Source of the DNA: Cichorium intybus
Lineage: Eukaryota > Streptophyta > Magnoliopsida > Asterales > Asteraceae
Direction: 5' to 3'
DNA length: 64,000 bases
Assembly (NCBI GenBank): GCA_023525715.1
Contig: CM042013.1
Coordinates: 70,852,994 to 70,916,993 of the forward strand
The stretch's first letter is position 1; every line of letters begins with the position of its first letter. Position numbers and translations under genes: made by a program. Of the stretch, positions 10,202-22,092 are shown one piece after another. The notes under the pieces are model-generated. The model saw only the letters and a list, made by a program, of their open reading frames with translations, searched no databases and was not told where the DNA came from.

Positions 10202-13200
10202 ATGGCAAGCTCAAGTTCTAATCAATATTCCACACTGGATCTTGGTGAAGAATACCCATACCCATCAAATGTTTATACCCCCAGTTTTGTTACCTTGAAG
10301 CTGAGTGGTAGGGACAATTATGTAATGTGGAAAACACAGATTCTATGTCTGTTAGAGAGTCATGATATGCTCGGTTTCATTGATGGAAGACTCGTAGGCC
10401 CTCAAAGCAGTAATCTGTCAGGCAAGGAGAAAGTGGGTGATCACCATCACACGCACAGGCTGCTATGGAGGAGATCAAACGCCCTGGTCAAGGGTTGGAT
10501 TATCGGTTCACTCACGGAACAAACACTCGGCTCTGCTTTGAATAGTCTAACAAATAAAGTAGACTTCAGTGCAAAAGATATATGGGATGAACTGCAGATT
10601 GTCTATGGTTCGGATGTTCTTCCACGACGGCAGAGTATCCATAGTCCCGAACATATACTTCCACAGCCACAATCTCCACGTCCCAAGGGCTATATCCCGA
10701 TTCCTCCAACTACACCGGAAGAAATATCTGCAGGTACAATATGTTCTTTACTAATCTATCATTTGTTTACACGAGTCACTGAGTTAGATAATTAAAGTGC
10801 CAACAATAGATAGTTTTATTTAGTCTAAAATATTATTTGGAACTTATGGCATCCAAAAACTTTTTAGAGTTTAATGGATTGATCCACTATTTATCTATTT
10901 TTCATACAACTCTACTATAATAAGTTGAACTCTACAAAGTTCAATAAAAACTTTTTACCCCATCGACGAGTTCAGTACTGGTGTAAAACCTCATATTCAG
11001 TGAACATTGTTTTTTCTTTCCCCTTTGAAATCCCCAATAATTAGATTATAACACATTTATTCTATTTCGTGATTTTTAACTTCCATAATGAAATTATTTA
11101 TATTTGTATGATGAACAAGAACAAGAACAAAGGAAAGCACATAGTCTCGGATTATTAGCGTACTCTACTCGACTACGACGTTGGAATTTGGTTTTCGACG
11201 TTTTGAGGAATCATAATTTCGGAGTTACAGCGATGGACAAAATCACCAAGAATGGTGACACAACACTCCATATTGCGGTAGGAACTACCAAAAAGCGAGA
11301 TGTCATAGAAAAATTGTTCCAACTGACACCCGAAGACTCACCATTGGATGTGAAAAATTTAGATGGAAGCACACTACTTCATGTTGCTTCTATTGTTGGC
11401 AACACAGAAGCTGCTAAGATCTTGGTGGAAAAAAACCCAAATATGTTGTATTCCAAGGACAACCAGGGTCAGACACCACTAGCCATAGCTCTTTCTAATA
11501 TGCATACCAAGACATCTCAGCTACTTTTGGAACAGATCACAACAGATACTATGTTTTCCGGTAGAAGTGGTGATGAGCTTCTTATTAGTGTTATTTCTGC
11601 TACTAATTTTTGTAAGTATACTCCCGATACAATATATGGCATAAAGAAAAACTATCCAATTAATTGATACAGCTAACATTCGAATATATGTAGCCTTGGC
11701 AAATAAATTGGTGTCGCGTTACAAAACATTTCAAAGTGATGAGGTCTTGATGGCTATAGCTCAGAATTTCCCATGCGAAATCAGTACAGTTGCAGAGTAT
11801 TCAGGTGTGTTGACCTCTATTTTGATTAATCTTATTCTCAAATTATTTTCCGAATTTTTCTGACGAACTTCCTATAAACCAGATGAGTTTTATAACGAGA
11901 CTTTGAAAAATGCTTCGGATTTAATGAATGAAATGACATTATGTGGTCACTGGGTGCACAGGAAACTTGCCCAGTTATTTGAAGGTAGGTCGTGACATGT
12001 AATTTGATATTTTGTTTAACAAAATTTTGTTTTGTACTCAGCTATCAATTTGATTTTGCGTTACAAAACAACCCATATTACTGATGCATTTTGTAAAAGT
12101 TGTATTGTCAACTTGCAACTTACTCGTTGTACGTGTAATGCAGGGACTTTATGGATTATTTATCTTTTTTGGCGAATCCATAATATGTTTGGTAATATGA
12201 ATAAAGAATTACCATCATTTCAAACCAAAAGTATATAAGAAGTTTATTACCGTTTTCTTAAATGCTCATTCGGGTCTATGTTGCAGTATGGTTGTTCGTT
12301 AAACACAGAGTTCAACTTTATCAACATGCTTTGGAACTATTAGTCGTGGTAAACAGCAAGATACAAAATTTAGATGATGCCGACTCTCACCGTGACTTTT
12401 ACACAAATCCGCTTCATGAAGCCGTAAGACAGAATGCATATCAGATGGTAGAAAAAATCGTATATGATTTCCCAGATGCAATTTGGAGTGCCAACAAAGA
12501 TGGCCACGGCATCATTGAAAATGCTGTGATAAATCGTTCAGAAAAAGTTTACAACCTGCTATACCAAATGAGCGAACATAAGAATGTTTATAGAACAATT
12601 AGAGACTCCTCCGGGAATAACCTGTTGCATCTGGCTGGAAGATTGTCACCTATGCACAAATTGAATCATATATCCGGGGCAGCGTTACAGATACAACGTG
12701 AACTACAATGGTTCAAGGTAGAAATCTCTAATCATTTATAATCTAAAATTTATTGGCACACATGATTCGTATGCCCTTTGATCTTGTATTATATTTTGAT
12801 ATTGTAGGAACTTGAAAGATTCGTATGCCCTTTAAACATCAAACAAAAAAACTTTTTGGACGAAACACCTCAAATGGTGTTTACAAGAGAACATAAGGAG
12901 TTAGTGATTGAGGGAGAAAAATGGATGAAGGCGACTGCTGAGTCGTATACAATTACAGCTGCATTGATCACCACCATTGTGTTTGCTGCAGCAATTACAG
13001 TGCCCGGGGGAAACAAGGAAACCGGGAAACCCGTTTTTACTAATACTGCATTTACAATATTTGCGATATCAGATGCAATATCATTATTTGCCGCTGTTAC
13101 TTCATTGTTAATGTTTTTGTCGATTCTCACTGCACGTTTTCATGAAGGAGACTTTCTACGCAAGTTGCCGACAAAGTTGATAATTGGTTTGGTCACCCTA

Positions 13201-13416
13201 TTTATCTCAACAACAGCCATGATTATAGCCTTTGGTGCGACGTTGTACCTTGAATTTGGCCAAAGCAACTCAAAGATTCTTAGTACAATAGTTGTGCTGA
13301 CATGCCTACCAATTATTTGTTTTGCGATCCTACAGTTCTCTCTTATCATAGACTTGATGAGTGCCACATATGGTCGGAGTATTTTTGGTAAGCAAAGTAA
13401 TCGCCACTTCTATTAA
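10202..13416 (+). CDS. gag-ankyrin-PGG composite membrane protein, 7 exons
   Basis: My exon model is 10202-10733, 11120-11611, 11673-11804, 11883-11984, 12144-12191, 12287-12717 and 12808-13416. All junctions are GT/AG and the reading frame stays open: 2346 nt, 781 residues. Residues ~28-150 match the copia-type gag N-terminal domain (KLSGRDNYVMWKTQI, then W..L...YG). Ankyrin repeats follow (NGDTTLHIA near 222, DGSTLLHVA near 259, QGQTPLAIA near 294, then NPLHEAV and NNLLHLAG around 476-545). The last exon holds a PGG domain (ESYTITAALITT, PGG near 645) with about four membrane helices. Relatives (ACD6/ITN1-type) are membrane proteins in defence or salt signalling. Function here is inferred from family only. 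The short 48-nt exon 5 is the least certain part. Confidence 0.8.
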
Positions 13417-13620
13417 ATCGTTGTGCATGGGCATGGAATGACGGACTAAATAGAGATAAAAGTGGAAGAAAACACTCCGTGTTGGTGATTTTCACCAATA
13501 TGATTTAAGTGTAATGGGGTTAATTTTGATTGACCAAGGTATTCTTAATAAACATTGAACAAGATATGGGTGGTGCGGAGTGCACACTTGTTCAAGTTTA
13601 TTTAATATGCACGGGTATAT
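13417..13620. other. 3' flank of the ankyrin gene
   Basis: Contains the likely 3' UTR and unassigned AT-rich sequence; no further gene is seen. Confidence 0.4.
13547..13552 (+). terminator. Candidate polyadenylation signal of the ankyrin gene
   Basis: AATAAA lies about 130 bp after the stop codon at 13416, in AT-rich sequence. Confidence 0.4.
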
Positions 13621-13715
13621 AAACACGCGGACACTGCGGGGGTCCGGGGGCGGCAGCCCATGGAAGCGGGGTCCAAGGGGCGGCATCCCTGGCGGGGTCC
13701 AAGGGGCAGAGCCAA
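13621..13715. repeat. GC-rich GGGGTCCAAGGGGCGGCA tandem module
   Basis: About three degenerate 27-bp units with G-runs. A related but longer module occurs at 56668-56815. Such modules are common in plant LTRs, so this may be an LTR remnant. Confidence 0.6.
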
Positions 13716-16100
13716 TATTTGAACCCGGATTTTTGACCCAATATCTGTTTTAGTGACAGTTTTTAGTGGTTAATGACAGTTTTCTTTATCTGAAAACTGT
13801 CATATGGATAAATCCCGTTTTTGATCATTTTTGGTTTTTGGTACAGAAAATCATCTTTCACATTCTCTGCTTCTAAATCATAGAATTTTATCCGATTGAA
13901 GATTTCGAGTGTACCCTCGAAATGCTTTGATCTGAAAGTGTATATTACGACTTTCAGTGAATCCAAGTTACTCGAAAAGCTTATATATTTCTAACACTCT
14001 GGTCATTTTGAACTGGATATCTATTGGTACATACAATTAATGTAATATTTGTAATATGGCTATTATTTAAGATATTGGGAAATTAAAGTGAAATGAAATT
14101 AGGTGATAAATTGGAAACTTATACATCATTATAACTGCAAACGTTGTGATTACAGGATGAAGTCAATGGCATGATGTTGTTCGATTATATGGTTGTGTAT
14201 CCGTTTGCTAAATTTAACTATTTGTATGACAATAATTATTAGTATAAGGACAATTTTTAAAGTATGATCGGTCCTCTCGTCCTCGTAGTTGACTTCGTAT
14301 TGCTCACATTTGTTAATATTCGATGATAATCATTCCATACGGACACATGATTAGAAGAAGAAATTAATCGCATAAATTTGTTTAATAATATGTGGTTTTG
14401 TATCGTATGCTATTAATTAATCATTCATTTTTACATTACAATAAATTTTAAAATATGATTCAATTTTATATTAAAGACGCATCTTAAAAAATTGTTACGA
14501 AATAATTGATGTTTAGTGATTCAGCAGTATGATATAATAATTATATCACGAATGGTATTATGGTATTGGTCATTGCAAATACCGTATAAATAGGGTGTTA
14601 TTCGGGACCAGACCGGTATTAAATCGGACCGTACTAGTTGGTATGGTTTTTCTTTTGGGGGCCATTTGTTAGTACTGAATATTCAGGCCGGTTATGGGAG
14701 TGTGAGATCGGTACGGTATATGAGAATGGTACGGGAAATTCGGTAGTGGGATCACTTGAACCACTTTTGCTCGACAGACATATTTTGATACTATACCGGT
14801 ACCCAACCAGAAAGAATCGATTCGTATTTGTTTTTTTTTTTTTTTTTTTTTGGAGACATACTCTAACTAAAAATCAAGAAACAAATCATAACTAATTAAA
14901 AGCCAAAATAGTTACAATTATAAAATAAAATATATAATAATCAAAAACAACAAAAGAATTTTTGTAAACATGACAAAAAAAATTCATAAACCCATTATCT
15001 ACTTGCTCTTATATGTGTTGAATTTGTATGTATGTCTTGTGGATCTCTTATATGTGTTGAATTTGTGTACGTCTTGTGGATGGATGTTTTAGCATGAAGT
15101 TAACATTAACAGAAAATTAACATTTAAAGGAGGATGTTATATATCAATACATAACTTTAAAACCTTACTTAGAAATCCTCTCAAATCATAATACAATAAA
15201 TGAAAACCTTACATAAACATGCATTGAAATCAAAAACATAAACCACAAAAATGTATACTTTTTGATTAATTAATTTCAAAAATTAGGGAAAAAAAAGACT
15301 TACATGAATTTCTTTCAAGCCTGTCATATGCTACCTCTTCCAAGCTCAAGTCGACTTCGTTCTACGAAAATGTATTGAATATAGTTGAATATAGGGTCAG
15401 AAGCATAAATTACCTATCTATTTATAATGGTTTTTTAATACAAAAAGATAAGCATTCCTAATATAAATCTAACTTGAAGATTAAGAAATACAATAATGCG
15501 TTGTTAAGGAAACTATCATGTATAACAACTGCACATCGGTATTCGGTACTTCCTCGGGATCTTCTATATTTTTCGTGGTACCATAAAATATAACATAGTG
15601 GGGACACGACACAGTGCTACCCTATCGGGATACAATACTATCCTACCCGTAATCACAAATAAAATCACATTCATATGAACAAATCAACAAATGGAACACA
15701 ACAATCAATCATACGAGCTGTCAACACATGCATATTTCTCATGTACACTCGTTTGCCGAGTCACCTAAATTCCATAACACGATATCACAACCACATTCCT
15801 CATTCCTAAGTGTTTGACTAAAAAGTCAGACGGGTCAACTGAAGTCAACGGTCAAAAAGTAAATGTCAGTTCAAACGTCAAAGTCGACGCTTAGAGCTGC
15901 TATCTCCTCATGATAGTGTCACTACGGCTAATCCAAAAACGGGTTTCTGCCCAAAGTAGTGTCGCTCCTAGCCTACGGTACGATGCTACCGACAAACTTC
16001 ACAATATATTCATTTAGCACTTAATCCAGTCAAGCCTTTCTAGAATACGATCAATAGGATCATTAGGTCTGAATCTTCATAAAAATCTAAACTTCCTTGA
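13716..16100. other. Non-coding repeat debris
   Basis: No gene is supported. Between 14580 and 14820, and again at 15530-15660, there are clusters of CGGTACC/ACCGGTA-like words, suggesting the two ends of one decayed element, with a poly-T run near 14829. From about 15660 onward the sequence has TTGACT/GTCAAC-rich words typical of Ty3 LTRs in reverse orientation. Confidence 0.35.
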
Positions 16101-16647
16101 CATGCATGCCCCATGCATGTCAAATCTCATATTAGGTCACAAAGGGGATTAGAATCATCAACCAAATCTTGCAAACATTAGGGACTACATGGAATCATGA
16201 TGCTTGGAGTTCTCCAAACCTCAAGATCTACACCAAAAGGGCCAATAACTTAATCATCCAATTTACAACTAGAAGGGAAAACTATAAAACGAAAAGATCA
16301 AGGGAGAGATTGCTTACAAAAGTCAAGAATAGATCTTTAAAGCTCTTTAGGTTGAATAATGCACCTCTTGCCTCACTCTCTTCTTCTTATTCTTTTCCAA
16401 AAATGCCTTCCAATGTGCCTTTAAGGTGAAAATATCCTTCCATGCTTCCAAAACTCGTTACAGGGGTTCTAAGAGTGAGGGAAATATAGAATGACAGGTG
16501 CTAGGGTATTAGGGTGCACTAATAGGGCCCAAGGGCTGAGATTTCTAAGGTTTTGCAATAACGGCGGTTAGCGAAGCTAACTTAAGCAGTTAGCGTCGCT
16601 AATTGCAGCTATCCTGCGGCCAACTTGCATCAAATAGCGGCGCTAAC
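15660..16647 (-). mobile_element. Possible reverse-oriented Ty3 LTR fragment with palindromes
   Basis: Words such as GGTCAACTGAAGTCAACGG and a purine/pyrimidine leader resemble chromovirus-like LTRs read on -. It ends in three palindromic words (16567-16581, 16589-16603, 16635-16647) of the TTAGCG.CGCTAA class. Element A begins exactly at the end of the last one. Neither terminus of this fragment is certain. Confidence 0.35.
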
Positions 16648-16905
16648 TGATAACGCGCTTTTATATTAGTTTATTTATGCGTTATTTTGCATGTTTTAGT
16701 TATTTTATATTTATAAAATGACTAGATACGCTCACTTTTATTGGAAGTTGCTTTTTGTAGAATTTGTACTAAAATGCAAGGTTTATAATGAAATTTGTAA
16801 CAAGATAAGAGCAAGAGACGAAAGGATAAGGCCTCCAAGAGCTAGCATTGATATCTCTTACGGATAGTGCCGTTATCTAAAGACGAAAAGATAAGGTCTG
16901 CAGGA

Positions 16906-16910
16906 GTTAG
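16906..16910. repeat. Target site duplication GTTAG, left copy
   Basis: Identical to 23070-23074. It flanks element 1 and marks a single integration event. Confidence 0.9.
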
Positions 16911-17889
16911 TGACAACGCCTAGTAATATCAAGTATTTTAGTCGTTGTTGAGCCCTATTCTTTGTGGTTTTATATCATATATGCTGTGGTATTCTCACTT
17001 TTTGTGTCAGTGCTTGTTTGGAAAGAAAATATGTAAACAGGGGTTAAATGCGTACAAAATGGAAGAACTTTGGAGATAAAGCCAAAAAGAGTCGAATTCA
17101 TGCTCGCGCCGCGGAGATGCACAAGGGCGCGACGCGCTGAGTCACAGATGAGGCGGTGAGAAGAATTCAAATGCCGATAAAACGGGGATAAACCCGCACC
17201 CGCGCCGCGGATTCTATATACGCGCCACGCGGCCGCTTATTTCCAAAACTATAAATAGAGGCTTCTAGGTCGAAATCAGTAGCAAAGGAACGACCCACAA
17301 GGTGGATACAAGGCTTCTTTGACTCCAAGACTCGGTTTTCACTCACCATTCGTGGTATTTATGTTTTCTCATTTAATTTTCATATAGTTTAGTTGTTTTA
17401 GTAGTTTAGCTTGGTGTTATTGGGTGTGACAACCATTAGCATTAGGTTAAAGTTTTTGGATTTTTTTATGTTTAATGTTTTGGATGTTTTGGATCTGAGT
17501 TTTATACAAGTTAATCATTCGGTTATGTTTAATTGCTCTTTTTACTTTTTTAATGCTTTGAATGAGTTTGGATGTTTGATTGTTTTGGCTTGATCTTTAT
17601 TGCTTTTGTTTCTGAATTGCATTTCTGATTTCAGTATGTAATTAGATTAAGTTTTGGTTTTGATTCTAGTTTAAGTTTATGCTTGGATTTGGAATTGTTG
17701 GATTTTATGCTCTTGGACTGTTTTGGTAAAAGTGGAGACTAGATCCTCTAGTTGTACCGTGACACTACAATTGGTAATCTGTTGCCTACCTTGACCACGT
17801 AACTCCTGTTGATCGACCCTGACTACCACTGTACTAGTGAGAGTGAGGTATTTTACTATTTTTGACCGCACGACGACCTAGGCATGTCA
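16911..17889 (+). repeat. 5' LTR of element 1
   Basis: 979 bp, TGACAAC...ATGTCA. U3 contains two pairs of GC palindromes (17105-17114 with 17127-17137; 17201-17210 with 17221-17236), then a TATA box CTATAAATAG at 17249-17258 about 12 bp after the last palindrome. Confidence 0.9.
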
Positions 17890-17894
17890 AATTT

Positions 17895-17912
17895 TGGCGC
17901 CGTTGCTAGGGA
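17895..17912 (+). promoter_or_regulatory. Primer binding site (tRNA-Asp type) of element 1
   Basis: TGGCGCCGTTGCTAGGGA, five bases after the LTR. It complements the 3' end of plant tRNA-Asp(GTC) with one or two mismatches. Athila elements are known to use this primer. Confidence 0.8.
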
Positions 17913-18011
17913 GTTGTGAGCTTAAAAGTAAGCGATCTGTAGGGCTTTGTTTTCTGATTTTTTTATGTTCAATTTTAGTCTTTTGATTTTTGTTATGTGT
18001 ACGTCTTCATA

Positions 18012-19100
18012 ATGGGCGATTACATGTACCCGGATCAGTATTATGAGTATTATGAAAATCCGGCCGACAACTATTATGAGGATGATTGCTGCAATGGATC
18101 ATTCAATGACAATGGATGGCAGATCGATGAGTCATCTCAACCTGAAAATTTTGTAACTTGGGCCCAAGTATTGGAACTCATGGCTAACACCTACCAAGTG
18201 CAGAAGGACCAGGCTGATGCTCTTGTGAGAGTGCAAGCTTCTTTAGATAGGTTAGAGAAAAGTTAGGAATATCCGCCACCCTCGCCAGAACCCAAGGCGA
18301 GTGGTTTTTATACCAATGATGATGTGTGTGAACCTGCATCACTTGAACATGTGATGAAATGGCATACACCTTGGGAAAGTCAAGAGACCACTGAGAGGGT
18401 CGAAAATGTTGTTGAGGAAGAGGTTGTAGGTGACGATGCTACCTCTGACTCAACAGCTTTTGATGTTTTTGATGTTTTTGAAAATGTTGATCTGGTGATG
18501 AGTGAATCCATACCATCACCAGAAAATTTGGGTGATAAGGATGTTGTAGAGGGGGCTGTAAGTGACAGTACAGACCCCAGCTCCACGACTGCCGAAATTG
18601 TTGAAATTGTTGATACCATTGGGGAAGGGGGTGTGGATGACAATACTACCCCCGAGCCTAAAATTTTTAAAAATTTTGAGCATTTTGAAAGTAAGGAATT
18701 GGTGATGGGTGACTTTATACCACCACCAGATGAAACTAGTCGCTCACTCTTGGTCCCGATCCACCTGTTGGACGATGATCAAGAAGATGATGTCGACGAG
18801 TTGGTTTTTAAAAATAATAAACATGATTTTATCACCACTCATGATCCATTCATGAATGGAAAATTAGATGTAATCAATACTATCGATGAGCACATATGGA
18901 AGCATCCCGATATGTTGCCTTCCGGTCCCATTCGGTTGGAAAATTTTTATTGCTATTGCAAGCCAAAATTGCAAACTCAAGATAACACACAATATGTGAG
19001 CAACAAACGAGGTGCAAAACAACTACTGGGAGCAGTATTGGGGACGCTCCATGTCAAACCGGTAATTTTGAAGAGATGTAGAAGGAAGGACCGAGCTTAG
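18012..19100 (+). CDS. Acidic retrotransposon ORF replacing gag-pol, one in-frame TAG
   Basis: It starts at ATG 18012 and stays in one frame to 19100 except for a TAG at 18264-18266; about 362 residues if that stop were not there. The N-terminus is Tyr/Asp-rich (GDYMYPDQYYEYYENP). The rest is rich in Asp, Glu, Val and Thr, with a WHTPWESQET block, a DDDQEDDVDELVF block and a basic C-terminus. It shows no zinc knuckle, protease or RT motif. Homologous reading frames occur in element A (23883 on) and element B (25220-26121), although those LTRs differ. I do not recognise the family; it could be a divergent gag-like protein or a structural RNA spacer with residual coding. Confidence 0.5.
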
Positions 19101-19974
19101 AGGTTCAAAGCTACCTCCAAGCATTCACGGGAAATCATCGAGAGATGGTGACCGGGCAGCAGCAGGAGAACCGGCAAGCCATTCGACCCATGGAAGAATA
19201 AGGAGTAGTCCGTCTGGCTGAAGACGTTAAACTTAGCGCTTGTTGGGAGGCAACCAATCTTTATAGGTTCGGTACTGTATTTCTTAGGAGTAATTAGGAA
19301 GATATTATCATCATCGTTGCAGGTATTATTGGTTCGAGGCAAGTGTGGGGTCATATGAAGGAGTTTGGAAAAGTTGAAGACCGCGCCGCGGTATGGTGTT
19401 TGGCGCGTCGCGCTTACGCAGAACAACCCGATGCGCAGGGGTTGATTTGAGTACACGTGCGCCGCGGCTACCTCTAACTCGCGCCGCGGGAAATGATCGG
19501 ACATACTCCCTTTATAAGGTACGTCGTTTTCACTTGTCGCACACACACAAACCTCCACGCCGCGCCTCAGAGCTCCGATCAACCGACTTGTTTCTCGTGT
19601 TTTTCTCGTATATTCGATTCCTACGATCGAGGTATGTCATTCTAACTTGTTTTTACTCGTTAGAACAAGCAATTAGGCCATGAAACTGATTGATTTCTCC
19701 AAAAAACTGAAAACCTTAGAAATCGGCAATGCTGGCTCGTAGGGTGTTTTGTTTGCAAAATAATCACCCTAGAGGGGCTACTCGGTGCTTAGGCTACCTT
19801 GTAGGGGTGTTGGATTGAGTTAACAGGTGAAAATCATCGATTTGGGATTTGGATTTCGAAACAGCCGCTCGCCGTGCCTCGCCCTGTGTTTTGGGCCGCA
19901 CCGCGGTTCGGTGGGGAAAAAAAAGGACTTATTTTACAAAAAAATTTGTTTCGTGTGGTTTCTTTTGTGTGCAG
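19101..19974 (+). promoter_or_regulatory. Internal promoter-like leader before the ORF1-like gene
   Basis: The order is: a conserved GAAGACGTTAAACTTAGCGC block (about 19220), AAGTGTGGGGT (19341), two pairs of GC palindromes (19382-19391 and 19402-19413; 19459-19467 and 19480-19489), TATA-like CTTTATAAGG (19510-19519), then a T-rich stretch ending in TGTGTGCAG next to the ATG. This order copies that of the LTR U3. No protein is supported in the stretch. Confidence 0.45.
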
Positions 19975-21071
19975 ATGGCTTTCAGGCACAACCATCCATT
20001 TCTCCAGTTTCCAGATATTCTAGAGAGCTCAGTCGAGTACATACAGCGGAGGGACGCATTGATCGGTTGCCGGGTTCTCGAGGCGACCATTTTAGACAGG
20101 GATATTCTTGCAGATGTCAGATTATGGGCCTAGATCGAGCCATTTCTTCACCGCACCTGGTCCGCTAGAGAGTTTACGTTCACATGTCGCGGCTGGGATA
20201 GGCTGATGGCCAACCAGGACGACATCGTATACACGGAGCTTCTTCTGGAGTTCCTTTCCATGGTTCACTACGCACCAGCCTCGCGGGAAGTACGGTCCAG
20301 GCTGATCAGCTTTAGATTGGGGGGACTCAGCAGGGAGTGTAGTCTCCGGGAGTTTGGGAGACGCACGAAGTTATACACGGAGGAGGATCTTCAAAGCCGC
20401 CACTTTAGGCCGTTTCTTCGGGCGTGTATCCAGGGTCAGCCTGCGAGGGAGGCCAATGCAGTCATTTGGGACACGTTGTCCAATGTCCACTTTGAGGCGG
20501 GGTCGGCTAGGGAGAGCAAGCTCCGCAACCCGCTTCACCGACTCATGCACCGCATCATCTCCACTTCTGTTATGCAGAAGGAGGGGGTGAGAAGGTGTCC
20601 GACGAGGACATGACATACATATGGGTGCTCCTCGACCCCACCAGGTTCCTCCATCTACCGTTCGCTCTAGCGATCTCCCTATCCACCCGAGCAGCGGGTA
20701 TGTCAGCCAGCAGCCCTTTGGCCGGCGGGCACTACATTACCCGCCTGGCCCGATCTTATGGGTTGCTCACTGCCGCGACCATTGATTCTTTGACGGCGAT
20801 ACCCCCTTTGCACACATCAGCGCGAGCTTTGGAGAACATACACCTTATCCATCAGCTACAGGCGGGACGATATTTGAGGGTAGCGACGGAGGCGCCGAGG
20901 GCACCTCGACCAGCCCATGAAGAGGGACCACCGAGGCGTCGCCAGAGAGTTTCTGCACCACCAGACCCACCAGCACAGCCACAGCAGGAGGAGAGGACAG
21001 CTCTCCAACTATTGGAGGGCAGGGTTGCCAGGATTGAGGCAGGACCTTCCAGGCCACCCAGGGACGATTGA
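19975..21071 (+). pseudogene. Athila ORF1-like gene of element 1
   Basis: ATG at 19975 follows a splice-acceptor-like TGTGCAG. The frame runs to a TAG at 20131-20133, resumes in the same frame to about 20590, then shifts and continues to 21071. It shares the order of the element C ORF1 on -: FLxFLxMVHY, ISFRLGG, SLREFGRR, a short tripartite spacer, NPLHRLMHRIIST, a ..YIWVLL.. block and HYITRLARSYGLL. The tail is Pro/Arg-rich and ends in a short coiled segment. Athila ORF1 has been described as envelope-like, but its function is unproven. One stop and one frameshift make this copy defective. Confidence 0.75.
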
Positions 21072-22092
21072 TGTATTTTTTTTTCTTTTGGGATATATGT
21101 ACCGTACCTATGACACTATCTTATTTTTGTGTTTGTTTATAATCTATGTTTGTTTCTGTTGCATTTAATATCTTTGTGAGTGATGCATGTAATACTCAAA
21201 TGGACAGTCCGTGGAGGAGTTGTTTCAGGCAAGTGGGGGGTCACCGTACCCCCTCCATTTTCCATGATCACTGGCGTGTTTTACTGTTGCGCTACAACTC
21301 CTAAATTCTGAATCATGGAAATGTTCATGTTTTTGTACCTGTGACAACCAAGTACCATCAAGCAGTCTATCGTCTAAGGGGTAACTCTTTCTCCCTTGTT
21401 TTGAAATTATTTTTTTTGTACAACGAGAGCGTTGTACGGTTTTAAGTGTGAGGTGTGGATGATCGAAAGAGAAGTTTTTTTTTTAATTTTTGCGGAAATG
21501 ACTAGTTTTCAAAATTTTTAGCAATTTTTCAAAATTTTTAGTAGATTGTAATTTTGAAACGAATAGTGTTTGAATGTATAGCATTGGTATTTTTCAAGAA
21601 ATATTGTTTTGTTGTTACCATGCTATGAGTTTAGTCAAATAAGTTGAGTTTAAAAAGTTAGAAGATTGGAGGATTTTTAGGTTTGGAATTTAGGAAGGGA
21701 TTGTCAATCAGTGGCCTTTGTTGTTCGAGCCGGTAAGTCTAAAATGGGTGGGACTTATGCATCTTGCCACCTAAGATCGTCTGGTCTGGGATGGTATTTC
21801 TGAAAGCTCGTTACACGGACAACATCGAAAGTCATGGATAGTTCTTTAATGGCCTTTAGAATCTGAATGAGTACGTACACATCATTGTGGACAGAAAATT
21901 TGTGATCAAGGGTTCTTTAGAAAGTCATGAATTCCAAAGAATATTCCGATTATGTTTTCACAAACTATTTCACTTTAACTCCTGAGGCAATAAGCTTTGA
22001 AATCGAATGCATTCAAAAATGTTTGAGTCTTAGTTAGAATTTTTTAAAAACTCTCTTGCTTGGGGACAAGCAAGGCACAAGTGTGGGGTGTT
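21072..22092 (+). other. 3' untranslated region of element 1 with purine tract
   Basis: Non-coding. It contains AAGTGGGGGG (21231), AAGTGTGAGG (21444) and the final CAAGTGTGGGGTGTT (22078-22092), which abuts the 3' LTR and is the likely polypurine tract. The matching segments of element C (60489-59620 on -) keep the same order. Confidence 0.6.

Noticed and set aside
14638..14895. 85-codon frame beginning MVWFFFWG
   Set aside because: Ends in a poly-T tract giving poly-Phe; no motif, and it lies in a repeat-like CGGTACC region.
17411..17593. 60-codon hydrophobic frame in the LTR, repeated at 22593-22775
   Set aside because: It lies in the T-rich R/U5 part of the LTR and is present only because the LTR is duplicated.
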